Assembly: GCA_029747585.1 (NCBI GenBank) | Contig: JAPEVF010000323.1 | Coordinates: forward strand, 1-49,933 | Reading direction: 5' to 3' | Source: Pleurotus djamor | Lineage: Eukaryota > Basidiomycota > Agaricomycetes > Agaricales > Pleurotaceae | Length of the DNA: 49,933 nucleotides | Shown here: positions 12,700 to 24,230 of the stretch, one piece after another | Layout: every line of letters starts with the position of its first letter | How positions within the stretch are numbered: position 1 is the stretch's first letter | Translations under genes and position numbers: made by a program | Notes under the pieces: generated by a model | The model's database searches: none | The model's input: only the letters and a program-made list of their open reading frames with translations | Told to the model about the DNA's origin: nothing

Positions 12700-13890
12700 T
12701 GAGGATGTAGACTATACTCGCGCCTACGGGATCAAGCCACTGCCGCACACGAACCTGGTTACTCTATGTTCGAGTCACTTTCTAAGTTCCTCTTACCCAC
12801 AACCTTGTGTGTCATAGTTAATTGAATCATCCCATCGAGGAATACATATGACCCTGGCACTTATGTGGCTGGGACAAGCGGTAATGTCTCCGCCGTCCGC
12901 AATAGTCCATCTAAGTCGTCCTCAGAACGATCCTAGGTATCTCCGTTCAGCTTTTCCAGCCAATCTCCATGAACCCCTTTTATCCTATGTCCCAATTTCT
13001 CAATACCCGCGGCGATGACCAAACCAAAACGGCTAGGTTCACGAAAACAACATAGTTGACCACATGCTCTTTTATCTTACCTACGGCGATGGTTCTTATC
13101 AAGGTTATGCACATCAATAGCCATCTTGCCGCTCGCTCATCTATTTACCCGCCTTGAAGGTCAAATGAACAAACCTTGTTCTGTCCAGACTTATTCTGGT
13201 GATTTTATACGCGGCGAAAATGAAGACGTGCCTTAACATCAACTCTATTGTGCAAAGTACGCCCCAAGACCAAAACCATCCTTGTTTTCGCCGGCGTTCA
13301 CTACGATTTCCCACCGAGCCCACGCGAAGTGAGTAGATTTTCCCAGTACCTTTTCTGAACGACTCAGACTGTTAAAGATAGAAATGCTTTCTCTGAAATT
13401 CGAAGTCTATACAGGTAACCATGCAGCTTTGACGGGAAGGTTAGCTGTCGTGTAACAAAGAGAATCCGTCACGAAAAGTAGATGATCAACGAAGGTGAGT
13501 CACGTCCTGCCGATCCACTCTGTTGTGCGACGTAGGGAGGCTTTAGGTATGTCTCTGAGTTTTCATTGCCTTTTCCAGTTTCTGATGGCTAAACTGACTT
13601 CCAGAGAGCAGACATCAACGTATCTCACTGATCCCTCCTATCAGATCCTATCCCCCTGTCTTCGTCCTTTCGACAACATCGTCCGTGCGTTCCAGTGCCT
13701 TGCTTCGCTGAGCAAGCTCAGCATTCTCTCGTATCTCACAGGTAAACATCGCAGGAGAGACTTGCACTCACACCTCACATCTTCGCGTAGCATTATGTGC
13801 ATGTCCTCAATCTCCCTTCCCTATTTTCGGGGTAGGGTAGACATATATCTTCAATGAATTTACTTTTTTCACATGTACATACGCACCGTC
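12700..13890. other. No callable gene
   Basis: This stretch lies between the end of block A and the inverted segment. Frames are short. A 120-codon plus frame at 13,495-13,857 has no recognisable motif and is crossed by possible GT-AG pairs. I see nothing to support a gene or a structural element. Confidence 0.4.
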
Positions 13891-14250
13891 AAAACGCAAT
13901 GACCGATGACGACAAGACTTACTAATGAGGACAAAAGGCTAGTCTCAGCTCGTAGCAACGTCGGGATGACATGGATGAACGCAAGCACGGTGCGAAACCG
14001 ATGACATCATCAGGTTCGTTTCGCGTCGTTGGTTGGTCGACGGCGACTCAGTTAGCTTCCATTCATCGCTTAGAGGCAGGCCCACTCACTCACTCGGTCC
14101 GCACTCCGCTGTCCCAAAGCATTCCTGCATAACAGCAACGTAAAGCATCGAATAATGGGCATCATTCGCATCCTTCTCCACAGCAACACAGCCTTCAACG
14201 ACATCCTGTCTTCCAAAACGCCGATGAGTCGAGAATAGTCATAGCAGAGT
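13890..14250 (-). repeat. Segment inverted relative to 23,870-24,230
   Basis: Read on the minus strand, this segment matches 23,870-24,230 read on the plus strand. On the plus strand here AGGACAAAAGGCTAGTCTC, GCGAAACCGATGACATCAT, CACTCACTCGGTCCG, AATCCTGCATAAC-like and CAACGTAAAGCATC occur in order. The reverse complement of the second site gives AGGACAAAGGGTAGGTCTC, GCGAAACCAATGACATCAT, CACTTACTCGGTCCG and CAACGTAAAGCATC. The minus strand here also keeps an open coding-like run (HYSMLYVAVMQECFG, near 14,150-14,110) that is partly kept at the other site. The end beyond 14,250 is unclear. Confidence 0.7.
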
Positions 14251-17200
14251 TTCCTGCGAGGATATGTATGGGATGACCCTGCGTATGAAGTCGTTGCTCG
14301 ATACCTTGGATTCTGAGAAGCACGGACGAACGATGAGTTGGCAATGACGGGGAAAGGCACCGAAGACTTGAATGGAGGCTGGAGCGGAGGATTGACGCTG
14401 AAAGACGTCCTCTGGAGTAGTCACTATCCCTGGGGATCAAAACTGGTAAACGAGAAATAGCATCGTAGAGAAAACAAGTCCGCTGAATCGAACGAACTCA
14501 AGTAGTTCTTGAATGGAAAACCAGACGACATTCGCACCATAATGACCTCGGATACGATGAAGATGTTTTCAGAGACGACTCAATTGGGAGATTCAAGATG
14601 GTAAGACTCCGAGACCTAGAGAGTAGGTAACACTGGTATTGGGACATCAGCACCGCGAATCATTGGATGTCCGTAAATTGTGCGGACGATAAAGACACCT
14701 CAAATGATGTTTCTAGGTCAATAAGACTGGATAAGTAGCGAGCAAGCGGCGAAGCAGCAGCTCCTTACGAGTGGGTGATCTGAGGACTGAACAGAAGCCA
14801 TAGGAAGCGGTACGGATTCCGAGGTGGTGCGGACACGAATCAGATGAGCATACACATACACTTGACATGCATCATCGTATGGATGACCCACACGAACCTG
14901 CGCACAGGCTAGTTCACGTTTAGGGTACGGAAGAAGATTATGACTGGTATCAGGAGGTAGAGCCAGCTCGAAAGAAGAGTTTGATGGTCACTTAGACGTG
15001 CCTGTAATGACACCCGGTTTTCTGTACTACTTACCAGTTCGGCAACGATTGACTCAAGAAGATCAAGGACAGCTTCCTTGAGTTCACCAGTCCGTTCGCT
15101 AGCGTGTCGTTAGAAAAGAAGAAGATCCAGAAGGGAACGGATTGAGGTGCCAAGTCCGTCTTCATGCCGATTCAAAGTTCCCGCTCGGGTAGTCAGAAAG
15201 GGCGTCCGCAGGAAGTCAAGAGCTCTGGACAGGACTGGAAGCAAGCTCACCATCATAGACGTGTCCTGGCAGTTCCATGACGGTGCTCTCGACGGGACAG
15301 TGCCGTTACAAGTCCTTCAGGACGTCGGGAAAACAGCGAAAACGTCGACAAAAGACATGAGAGTCAAGAGGCAGACACGAAAATTCGCGAGAGAATCGGT
15401 CTGAGTGACCGGGTTGAGACCAAGAAAGTTATAGAGTGTAAGTTGTAGCAATGTCTGCCATTTGATGAGGGGTAGCGGCGGTCGTTACTATCGAGCGCGA
15501 GTTCGTGGTCAAGGTCAAGAGCAACCGTCGGAGTTGGATATCTGGATACCATGAGCAACGGGCGCTTCTTTCTTTTCTCATCCTCTTCCCTCTTTTCAAG
15601 TCAACAATCTCAATCCAACCTCAACGGGACTCTTCGACACGCTCTCTCTGTCTCATATTATGCCGTGTATCCTATGGATCTCGATGAGCCCCACGTATGC
15701 TCTGCTCTGACCCTTCGAGAAAGACGTCGCTTGATCTCTGCCTCATCGCTCTGGTGGAATGCCCATGCATGAAAACGCATTATCGATCGCCCTTCTAATC
15801 TCTGGCATCTACGTTTTCGCCCGTTCGCCCCAAGTAACACTTCCCCTATGCTACTCTCCCTCTTGTTCTACCCTTAAGAATCAGTATACGCTGGGATATG
15901 TCTCAATTGGAAGCACTATCGGACGGCATTGAGCTGAGGCTGGGACCGTCGCATGTGGATGTCCTACTCTGCACTTTTCCCGTCCTCTCTCCTTGGCTGA
16001 GCTCCCGTTGATCTCGACCGCCTGTTTCTACTACTCTTCCAATGAACTCGACGCTTTGCTGACGCTTCGCTCCTAACGCAACCTCTGTTGAATTCCCTAA
16101 TCGAAGGATCACTACAGAGTACTCTGCATTGTCCCTTCGCGTTCAACGCTGGATCCCCTTGCTCGATTGGCTGTATTAGAATGTACTGGGGGCTGATCAC
16201 GTACGCATGAACCTCGTCATCGCTTGTCTGTCGACGTCTCTGCTCTTCCTCCATCAACCAAGCTCTGTGTGTCCTTCTCATTCTTTCCCAACCTTCGTTG
16301 TCGTCTGCACGAAGTCACCTCATACATCCAGGATACCTGCAGACGCCGTTCGCAAGCTTCTCATTGTCCTCAGAGCTAGCTGGATATACTGCTAGCAAAC
16401 TGCGAATACCCGTCCGCTATGATTCGGTGACATAGCCAAGCTTCGTCTTCCGGTTCGACACGGAGTTTCGGTTTCTCCCTTCTCCAAATCACGCGATTTA
16501 GTACGGCTGGATCGACTACACATCAAACGCTGAAGCTCTTGTTGACCTGGAACATGTACTCTGCCTACACCGTGCTACTGAGTAGTCATCATGGAATATG
16601 TTCCATCACCCGAGCTGCTGTCCATTCAAACTCAAGTCTACGCTAAACCATACACGGAGAATATGGCTTTTACTCATCGGCGAGGGGCGCATTCGGTATA
16701 CGGAGAATTCTAAGTGACATTCAGGACAATTTTCCAGAACATTTAGCATGCTCAGCTGCGTCTACCTTCTCTCTTCTCCTCTTTCAAGCGCTAGGATCTG
16801 AGTTCTAGCCTCTGAAGTGGCATTAAAGCGGTCTAGCTTGGCTCTCACCTAGGGAAAGAACCCGACGGACGAAACACGTGTGATGATGCTCGGTGCGTTT
16901 TTCCTTTCAGGCTTCCTTTCTCTCTTCCAACTTACCATACTCGTGTGAAATGCTCTCTTCTAGAAGACTCGTGACCCCGATTAGCTCAATCCCCCGACGA
17001 ACACAAAACGTGTATCATCGTTCGGCATGTCGTATTTTTGCTTCCCTTTCTCATGATCAACTTCTTTCCATTTACTTGTCCCCTTTTAGTGCTCCTGTCT
17101 CCTGTGTAAATGTCAACATGGACGTCCAACTGCTTTTGTCGTTCCCCTTGTCCTCCAATCCAACCATATACTGAAAGCATCCATAGCTCTCCCTTTCAGC

Positions 17201-19400
17201 CTTCCATACGGAGTGGTCGAAGCTCCCGCGCCGCTGTCTTCGTCTTGGGTCCTGTATATTCAAGTTTCCCAATATGTTTCGGAGTCATCGTGAACCTCGA
17301 TTCTCATCAGGTTCTTGATGGTGTCGGTCAAAATGGATCTTTTCTCGTTCATTTACGGTGCTGTCGACTGGATGTATACCCTCCGCCCTGGGCTCTTCGA
17401 CAGCGAATGTCATCAGGTCCGTGCGTTATGGATTAGGATCGAATTGGGGCCTTGTTTCTGGCGCTCTTCTGATGCACCCTTCTTGTCGTGTCTTCGGCCC
17501 GGCGTCGTCTGCTCCGTCAACTTGCTTTGAGGACCGTGCTAAGTCCGACGACCGACAATCTACTCTAGTCTGAGTTTGTCTCCGCTCCGACTCCCCCAGC
17601 AACACTGTTTCGTTGCAACCTGTCACTCTCGCTCCCTGACTAAATGTACCTCGAGTCTTCTGACCTGCAATCACGACTACTCTATAATAGTGCGTCTCAC
17701 TGTCGTTTCCCATTTTACCATACTCGTCTGACCACCCCTCGAACCAGCCGTTTGGCGTCGATCCTGGATCTTTACGCCGACGATGCCCGATGTGGGAGAG
17801 TAGAACCAAGAGTTCGGATGGGCGCTGACAGGTTTGACAGGATAAGGCAGGTTCGAGCTGGACGGACGGAGACTTTTTGGTAAGTCTTGTGCTGTTGATC
17901 ATGATCAGCTGGTGTAAGAAAGATAACGGCGATTTTGACGGGTAGATTGGGCGTCCCGCATTTCGCGATGCTGGATGCTGGCGTCGGCTCGTAGGAACCG
18001 GTCAATCTTGTGCGTCATTGCCTGCTCACTTGCAGCCTTGTGTCTCAACTATTGCTGTCTGAGCACCGAGTACCAAAGTACTGAAGCTCTGAGGACGCGT
18101 CCTCGGCTCATCACTGGATTATTCTCAATGACTACAAGGTCCGTCCTAGTTGTCCATCAGCCCCCATTTCTAGGGTATCATTGACCTAGGAAACGTCACC
18201 CTCAATCTAGTGAACTTGAAGCTTGTCCATGGTCCCTCGGTAGTTACCGACGTGAGTCTACCCGCGATCAAACCGTTGGATTCCTCCTTTTGGTGAGTCC
18301 TCCATTTTCCATCGCGCCCTCAAATTTTTCAAGACTCTATCGCCTTCCCAAGCTCTTCGGTAGCGGCATCAGGGATCTCTGAGGGTAGGAACACTCATCC
18401 AACTAGGTCCGTTCAAATTTATCACATCCAGAATACGAGGGGACATCCTCGAAAGTCATGTACAAAGAGAATTACATACGGAGGTAGTCGACGCCGTTAA
18501 AACGGTGGTGCTATGGTCCGAGAACGTGCAGTAAGTTGGGACCGTGATTTAGTAGAGATCCCGTATCGTGCAATGTACCCTCCTTCCAAGCTCGTGAAAA
18601 TGGGATTTTGGATCCGTTTTCCTCGAAAGGAGATAATCCAGATTACGCCTTTCATAGGAAGCGGAAGCAAAACGAAGCGTACTCTATACTTAAAGGTGTA
18701 GTAGATAAGGGCTACACTGGAGGAGAGTGTTGATAGATTGTTTGAAACCAAAGCGCACGATGAGATACTCGCTTTTGGAAGAGACAAAGAGGTAAGTGTT
18801 AGGTCGAGAAGAGGGAGATGAAGGGCTGTACCTAGATACTCGAGGCTGAAGCTTCGAAAATCAGGCGGTATGGCTTCGCTCCAGAGAGTCATTGACGTCT
18901 AAACGGAAGGTAGTAGCACCCTGAGATAAGGAAACGAGTTCAAACCAAGTGTCCACACGTCGAGATTTTTCGACACGGTTCATGAGCTGGAGAGGGCCAT
19001 AGGTATAAAGCAGATTGTGTAGAATGGCAATGACAAGCCACCGAGAAGTGAGTGAAGATGACGTAGAGTCTCATAGGGTATGTAAAAACTCAAGCAACTC
19101 AAAGACTACTTGATCGTCATTTTACAACCGTTGAATTTTCACCGTTGGAGCAGAGAAGGTATCTATACTCTGTAGGATTGTTAAGGTGACGTCCTGACCA
19201 GCGGACAATGAGGAATTTAACTCACATTGGTGGAAGCTCGAGATTAGGATCGTTTTCAACACTTTCTGGGCAAGGTCGGCGTCGATTGAGTGAATAGTAT
19301 ATTAGTCACTATGCGGTTGCGAGGTCACTGTGTGTACTATGAGGATCGACGCAACGCAAATCGTGAATAAGAGTGAGTAGGATGATCGATTAGATGTGAA
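14250..19400. other. No callable gene; decayed fragments
   Basis: I can support no intact gene. The best trace is the minus strand at 18,892-18,497, a 131-codon frame with a hydrophobic stretch (SSVALIYYTFKYRVRFVLL) close to possible splice sites. It resembles the first membrane segment of fungal seven-helix proteins (DUF6533-like), but too weakly to name. A 16,590 copy of the GGAAYRTGTTCCATC motif seen in blocks A and B hints at a third, older copy of part of the block. The remainder is featureless to me. Confidence 0.35.
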
Positions 19401-22237
19401 CGGCGTACCGTAGAAATTCCAAATTTCAGGACTGAACGATGACGGTAGAGCCAAAGCGAACGATCGAATGTACTGAAAGCGGTGGAGGTGACCTTGGAAT
19501 TACTTTTGCTTTTTCGTGCAAGCAGTGGGGCACGCAGATGAACGACATGAGTAATCCTGCGCAGAGTGACAAACCGACAACCAGACTCGTCTCAGGGCCC
19601 AAGTACGTTCGTAGATGACTGAAAAACCAACCACGAAATGTGAGGTGTTGCTTAGGCATCTCGTCAATGTGTGAATGACTTTCAATGACTCACCTGAGAA
19701 CGAGCGCAAAGTAATGAAGCCACCTCCATAAACGCGGGAACCAGCCCCGAGGTGGATTCGAATTTCGAACGCCGTCTCCATCGCTCCAATCCATCCGAAA
19801 CATGAGCTCACTCTACGTGTTGACAAGAGAAGATGAACGAATCGTTGAATGTGAGCTATTCCTCTTGAAATCGTCTGGTTGAGCCAACGTCCGTTAAGCG
19901 CTATGCATCCCGACTTGGATGAGAAGAAGTCTCGATATCCTTAACGGCGGAAGAACCCTGAAAGGCGGAGATGGAGGAAGCGAGCTAGAGAAGCTGGTTC
20001 CTCACTTCTCAAAGAGTATGTTGGCGTGTATCTGAGAACTTGGTTAAATCACGATGGTATGGAATGACTCCTTGAAGAAGTAGAGAATGATTTGGATGGG
20101 ATACGCCTGGGAGACGAAGAACTTGTGGGGTACACCAACCGCAAGTTCATCTCTACCGGGTACGGACGCGGGACAACAATAAGAAAAGACAATGGCGAAG
20201 TTCACAGGTGTGAGCCTACGTTGTACAACGACGTTCGAGCTAACTTCTCGTGTTCGTTGAAGTTATGGGGATTGGGGAATTCAGGGTTTCGGTCGGTATG
20301 GCTTGGATAACCTCGAGGTGAGTATAGGAAACCAGAATCTGGGGATGTGTTTCAACGTACCATATTGAGTACACTACGAAGAAGCGCGTTGTAGATAAGA
20401 CCTTGCAGATGTCTGCCTTCAAAGTAGATTAGACTATAGGCTAGAATCGTACAGGACTGTGGGAGAGACCAACCGTCGGTTTCATTCTACGCCGATTCTT
20501 CCTCTTTCAGCCACTGATACACCCAGAAGACTAGGATCGGGCGGAGTCTACGCATTCCTGTGACTATGTGGCGACACGGGAACGAGGAATAACGGTCCTT
20601 GTGGATTGAGTTTCAGTTGAGGCTAACGCATCGTGAAAGCAATGCACGTCGTGACTCTCTAGCGTAGGTAGCGTTCGAGATACCTTGTTAGACAAAGACG
20701 TTCGCGGCGTTTGAAGGAGAGTCCGAGGAGGATCACCATGGGTTACAGCCAATAGAGTAGAGTACAAGGTCTTCGGCAGATACACACTGGAATCTAGCTC
20801 GTCTCACTGTCAGATAGGAGATACAGCCTGCATGGCCGATGGAAGGCGCAAAGTTAATTATCCTCTCGTACGGAACGGAGCAGCGAAAGCACAAACCGCC
20901 GAGCGCACAATTGTCTGTGCCACCACGAGTCTAGCCAAGGACCTCGGGATTTCACATGGATATCAGCTCGTGGTGAGCTTTGCCACCGCCGCCTTGTGGC
21001 TACTATATCCGTCCGTTAGCTTGTCGGTGTGGGAGAAGCAAGTTTGGAACGAGGAGCGTGGAATGGGTTCGGAACGTTCCCATGAACCCGACTCATAGTC
21101 CAAATTGGGTAGTCAGAAAGAGCAGAGGTGACTCGGCCTGTACGAAGTCTGTCGGCTCCAAGTTCCCAGTTTATTCCACGAAGGGAGACCATCAGAAAGC
21201 CGTCGAATAAGCAACGTGAACGGTGTGACGAAGAGAAGCCCAGCGCGCCGTTTTTGCCTTCAACATGAGGTCAACATGAGGGTTGTGGTCTTTCGGTGAG
21301 TAGGATAGCCTCGAGCTAAGGCGAGGTACGTATGCACGAGAAGAGACTTGATTTCTCTTCCATTTCCTAGGGAATGTACGTTGGAGTGTGGTAGAGTTCG
21401 AGTTCGACATTGTGGAGAGCAAGAGTTTGTTTGGAAACCAAATACACCGACGGTTGGTGTACAAACAAAGGCGTCGGCGCTTGTTTGTGCTTCTCCCCCA
21501 ATCCACCTCATGTTCGGCCACCAAGCATTTCGTCAATGCCCTCCGTCCGACCTCTTCGTCAAGATTGAAGGGCTTTTTGCGTAGCGAACTCTGCATCGAT
21601 GTACACTCTTCAAATCCTTGCCTCTGACTTTGCATACAGAACTTTTCTCTGATCAAGTCGTGTTACGATGTACGATTTTCTATGCGCATCTGTGTCTCTT
21701 TACTCTCTTGTCGACATTTATTTGAGTACTCGGGCCTCGTTGCGTGCTCGAACTTGCTCAATTTGTACGGTCTTCCTTCAAATGCTTTCACCAGGACGCG
21801 TCCAGTTTCCTGCTGTATGTCTATTATTCGTAAGTTAAAGATTCTTCCTCTTTTACGCACCAGGTCTCAACGAATGGCCTACTCCTCCTCCCTTCGCTGA
21901 GTCTTTCTGGGTAGCTATCGAACTTTTGAAGGCTTGGGTATGTAGAATATTTCGCCTGGTTTTCCGATCCGTTTTTCACTTTCCTTCTGGTTGATTTTAC
22001 TCCGTACAAGCTACAAGACGTTGTGCCCGCCCCCTGCTCGCATTGAAGAGTTCATGGCCTCAGCTACCTTCTTTTCTTCGTGATCGCGTGACGCCGCTAG
22101 TACTGAGCTCCTCTTCGATCGATACCCTCTTGTTGTTGAATAGTCTAATCGCATTGTTTCCTCCTCCAAAACCACACGCCTATTCTGATTTGGTCCTCTC
22201 TATCACGGGATCGACGCCGGTCTAATGTACATTCGAG

Positions 22238-22523
22238 GCTTTCTTCTATGATTCAGTCCCATGTGACGACGGAACCTGCTGGCTCACTACTGGAAGTTTT
22301 GTCGAAGGTCCGTCTCTTCCTTCTTCCCCGCTAGATCCGAATCCTAGTGCTAACCCGTCTCTGCGTCGCAGGTCAACTTACGGCCGATACCTACGCAACC
22401 CTGCAAGTTCACTGCGCCACACTCATCATCCAGCGCAACTCCGAGGGTTTTTGGGCACCGTGGAACGTGTTCCATCCCTCAACCTATCACCCCAACCAGC
22501 GAAACGTCGCGCTAAGCCTCTTG
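22238..22523 (+). pseudogene. Two joined exons of an unrecognised protein
   Basis: Exon 1 (22,238-22,307) reads AFFYDSVPCDDGTCWLTTGS and onward. A 64-nt intron (22,308-22,371, GTCCGT...GTCGCAG) joins it in phase to exon 2 (22,372-22,523), which reads GQLTADTYATLQVHCATLII, later WNVFHPSTYHPNQRNVAL, and then a TAG. Codon use with C or T in third positions looks like basidiomycete coding DNA. I do not recognise the family. The TAG at about 22,522 may be the true end or a decay mutation. The GTCCGT donor is unusual. Block A carries the broken counterpart. It could be a piece of a longer gene whose other exons are lost. Confidence 0.4.
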
Positions 22524-22778
22524 TAGCTTTATTAACGCCATCGGCGGTGGATGGTCAAAGCTCACGCCTTCAGGCTCGGGATGATGCGTTAAGGTTTTGA
22601 AAGCTTTCCTTCCACTCCGACCGACGTTCCTTTGCTTTGTTTCACCCCACGCACATACAGGGCACGAATCATCCTTTCGAAGATTTCAAGGGTGAACGTT
22701 CCCGTCAAGGTATGTCGCACCTTTTCCTTCTCTGGACGAAATCTAATACCTTTCTGGAACACAGCGTTCGACCTGCAG

Positions 22779-22834
22779 AATTCCCATCGGTGGCAAAAGC
22801 CCCGACCACTGGAACACGTGTGGCGTTGTTCGGG
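22779..22834 (+). pseudogene. Short conserved exon, block B copy
   Basis: The frame FPSVAKAPTTGTRVALFG is preceded by a CTGCAG acceptor and followed by a GTATGT donor, with the next CTAG acceptor near 22,920. It is the partner of 11,703-11,759. Most differences between the two leave the frame open, so it was probably coding before decay. Function unknown. Confidence 0.4.
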
Positions 22835-23869
22835 GTATGTGCCTGTCTTCTCATGGTATGGCATTCTTTTGTTTTACTGTATTCGGTCGCTCATTTCGTG
22901 TGATAATTTTTGTTCTAGAACATCTCCGTGATTAGACTTCGCGTCGTTTGAGCTGGGATACGCAATGGGAGACCCACGGTGCAGGGGACGTTCTTCTTGT
23001 CGCTCCCAAAGCTCTCATTCGTCGGCTTATTGAATACAGACGGTGTCGGTGGTTTCCACGAGGGAACGTTTCGCAATTTCGGAAGATGATGCTCAAGTAA
23101 TGGTATGTTTTCTTCAAACTCTACCGTTGGTCTTCGAGCTAGCTCACGGCTCTAGTCGATAAAATATCGGTACTTCTAACAACTTGAAGGCGCTGGAGTC
23201 CGTCACTGTNCCCTCTTCACGCACCCGCGCCTGAAAATTCCGTCCTTCAAACGTACAGAATACCTACCTTCAGGCTTTCTCTTTTCATCCGGTACCGTTC
23301 AACTTTTCGGACGGTCAGAAGACAATGGTCAGTTTAATTCAACCCTTGATGTCAACAGGACCTCTCAGCTATCTACCGGGCCAGGAAATTGCTGCTAAAT
23401 TTCCAGCCGGAAAGCTTGACCACCGTCCCATACTCACGCCGTGATCCAGACGTTCGCTCGATCCCCCACCATTAATCATCACTCAATCCTACCCAGCATG
23501 AGTCCATGACTTTCTTCACGCTTTCCCCGTACGCATTTCCTACACACCGTATCCATTCTGATCGGTGAAAACCTATTCTTAGTACGCCTACTCTAAAATA
23601 CACCTTGATCACGATCGGATGGAACTCAACGATGCCGCCCAATCTCATCATGCATCTCACGCATGACAGCGTCAGTTACGTTCCTTACGGAGCCACATCC
23701 AGCGCCCTCAGCTGTCAACGCTGTTCAACGGTGTCCGCGGAGACATCCACTCAAGCTCATCTCTCCATTTCGCGTGGGTGAACGGTCCGTTCCTGTGATG
23801 TCTCAGTACGGACGGACCTTCATAAGCAATGCTCTTATGACCATTCCTGTCGTTGGCGCCGTGGAAGGT

Positions 23870-24230
23870 TCGAAGTTCAAAGACATGCTGTCTTGTAAGG
23901 AAAGGCTGTGCCGTTGTGGAGAGAAGACATGTCCGTCATCGGCGATATGATGCTTTACGTTGTCGTTATGCAGGATTGTCTGGGGAAAGCGGGGTAACGG
24001 ACCGAGTAAGTGAATGGGCAAATAACTCTGAGGTGCCCTTGTCCTGTCAAGACGACACCGCAGCAGAAGAAACGTTTTTGACCATTTATGGTACGTCATG
24101 ATGTCATTGGTTTCGCTCCGTCCTTCCGTTCATAACCGCCGCGCCGACGTTGCTACGAACTGAGACCTACCCTTTGTCCTAAAACGCGTCCACTGGAACA
24201 TTGTCGTCGTCACTCAGGTACCCGTTGTCG
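23870..24230 (+). repeat. Partner of the inverted segment at 13,890-14,250
   Basis: In this copy the segment directly follows block B, in the same orientation as its neighbours. Near block A the matching segment lies about 1.2 kb past the block's end and is inverted. A plus-strand run (DMMLYVVVMQDCLGKAG, about 23,944-23,995) corresponds to the minus-strand coding-like run at the other site. Confidence 0.7.

Larger units (their letters stand above)
8300..12700 (+). repeat. Diverged direct duplication, block A
   Basis: This block is collinear with 19,400-23,880 at an offset of about 11.1 kb. Anchors seen in both: GTTAAGCGCTATG (8719 and 19,893), CCACGAGTCTAG followed by a long run to CGGTGTGGGAGAAG (9785 and 20,923), AGGTACGTATGCA (10,172 and 21,324), GTGTACAAACAAAGGCGTC (10,303 and 21,458), GGAACGTGTTCCATCC (11,386 and 22,461), GGAACACGTGTGGCGTTGTTCGGGG (11,736 and 22,811) and ACCTATTCTTAGTACG (about 12,382 and 23,571). 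Many substitutions and small indels separate the copies, including several that break reading frames, so the duplication is not recent. Confidence 0.8.
19400..23880 (+). repeat. Diverged direct duplication, block B
   Basis: Collinear partner of 8,300-12,700. Several exon-like pieces are better kept here than in block A (at 22,238-22,523 and 22,779-22,834), so B may be the less decayed copy. On the minus strand near 19,826-19,510 a GTGAGT donor and a TTTTTCAG acceptor flank a hydrophobic exon (LVVGLSLCAGLLMSFICV) that block A has lost. A single N lies at 23,210. Confidence 0.8.

Noticed and set aside
18497..18892. Seven-helix DUF6533-like membrane protein
   Set aside because: One hydrophobic stretch resembles the first span, but the signature residues are not clear and the rest of the protein cannot be followed.
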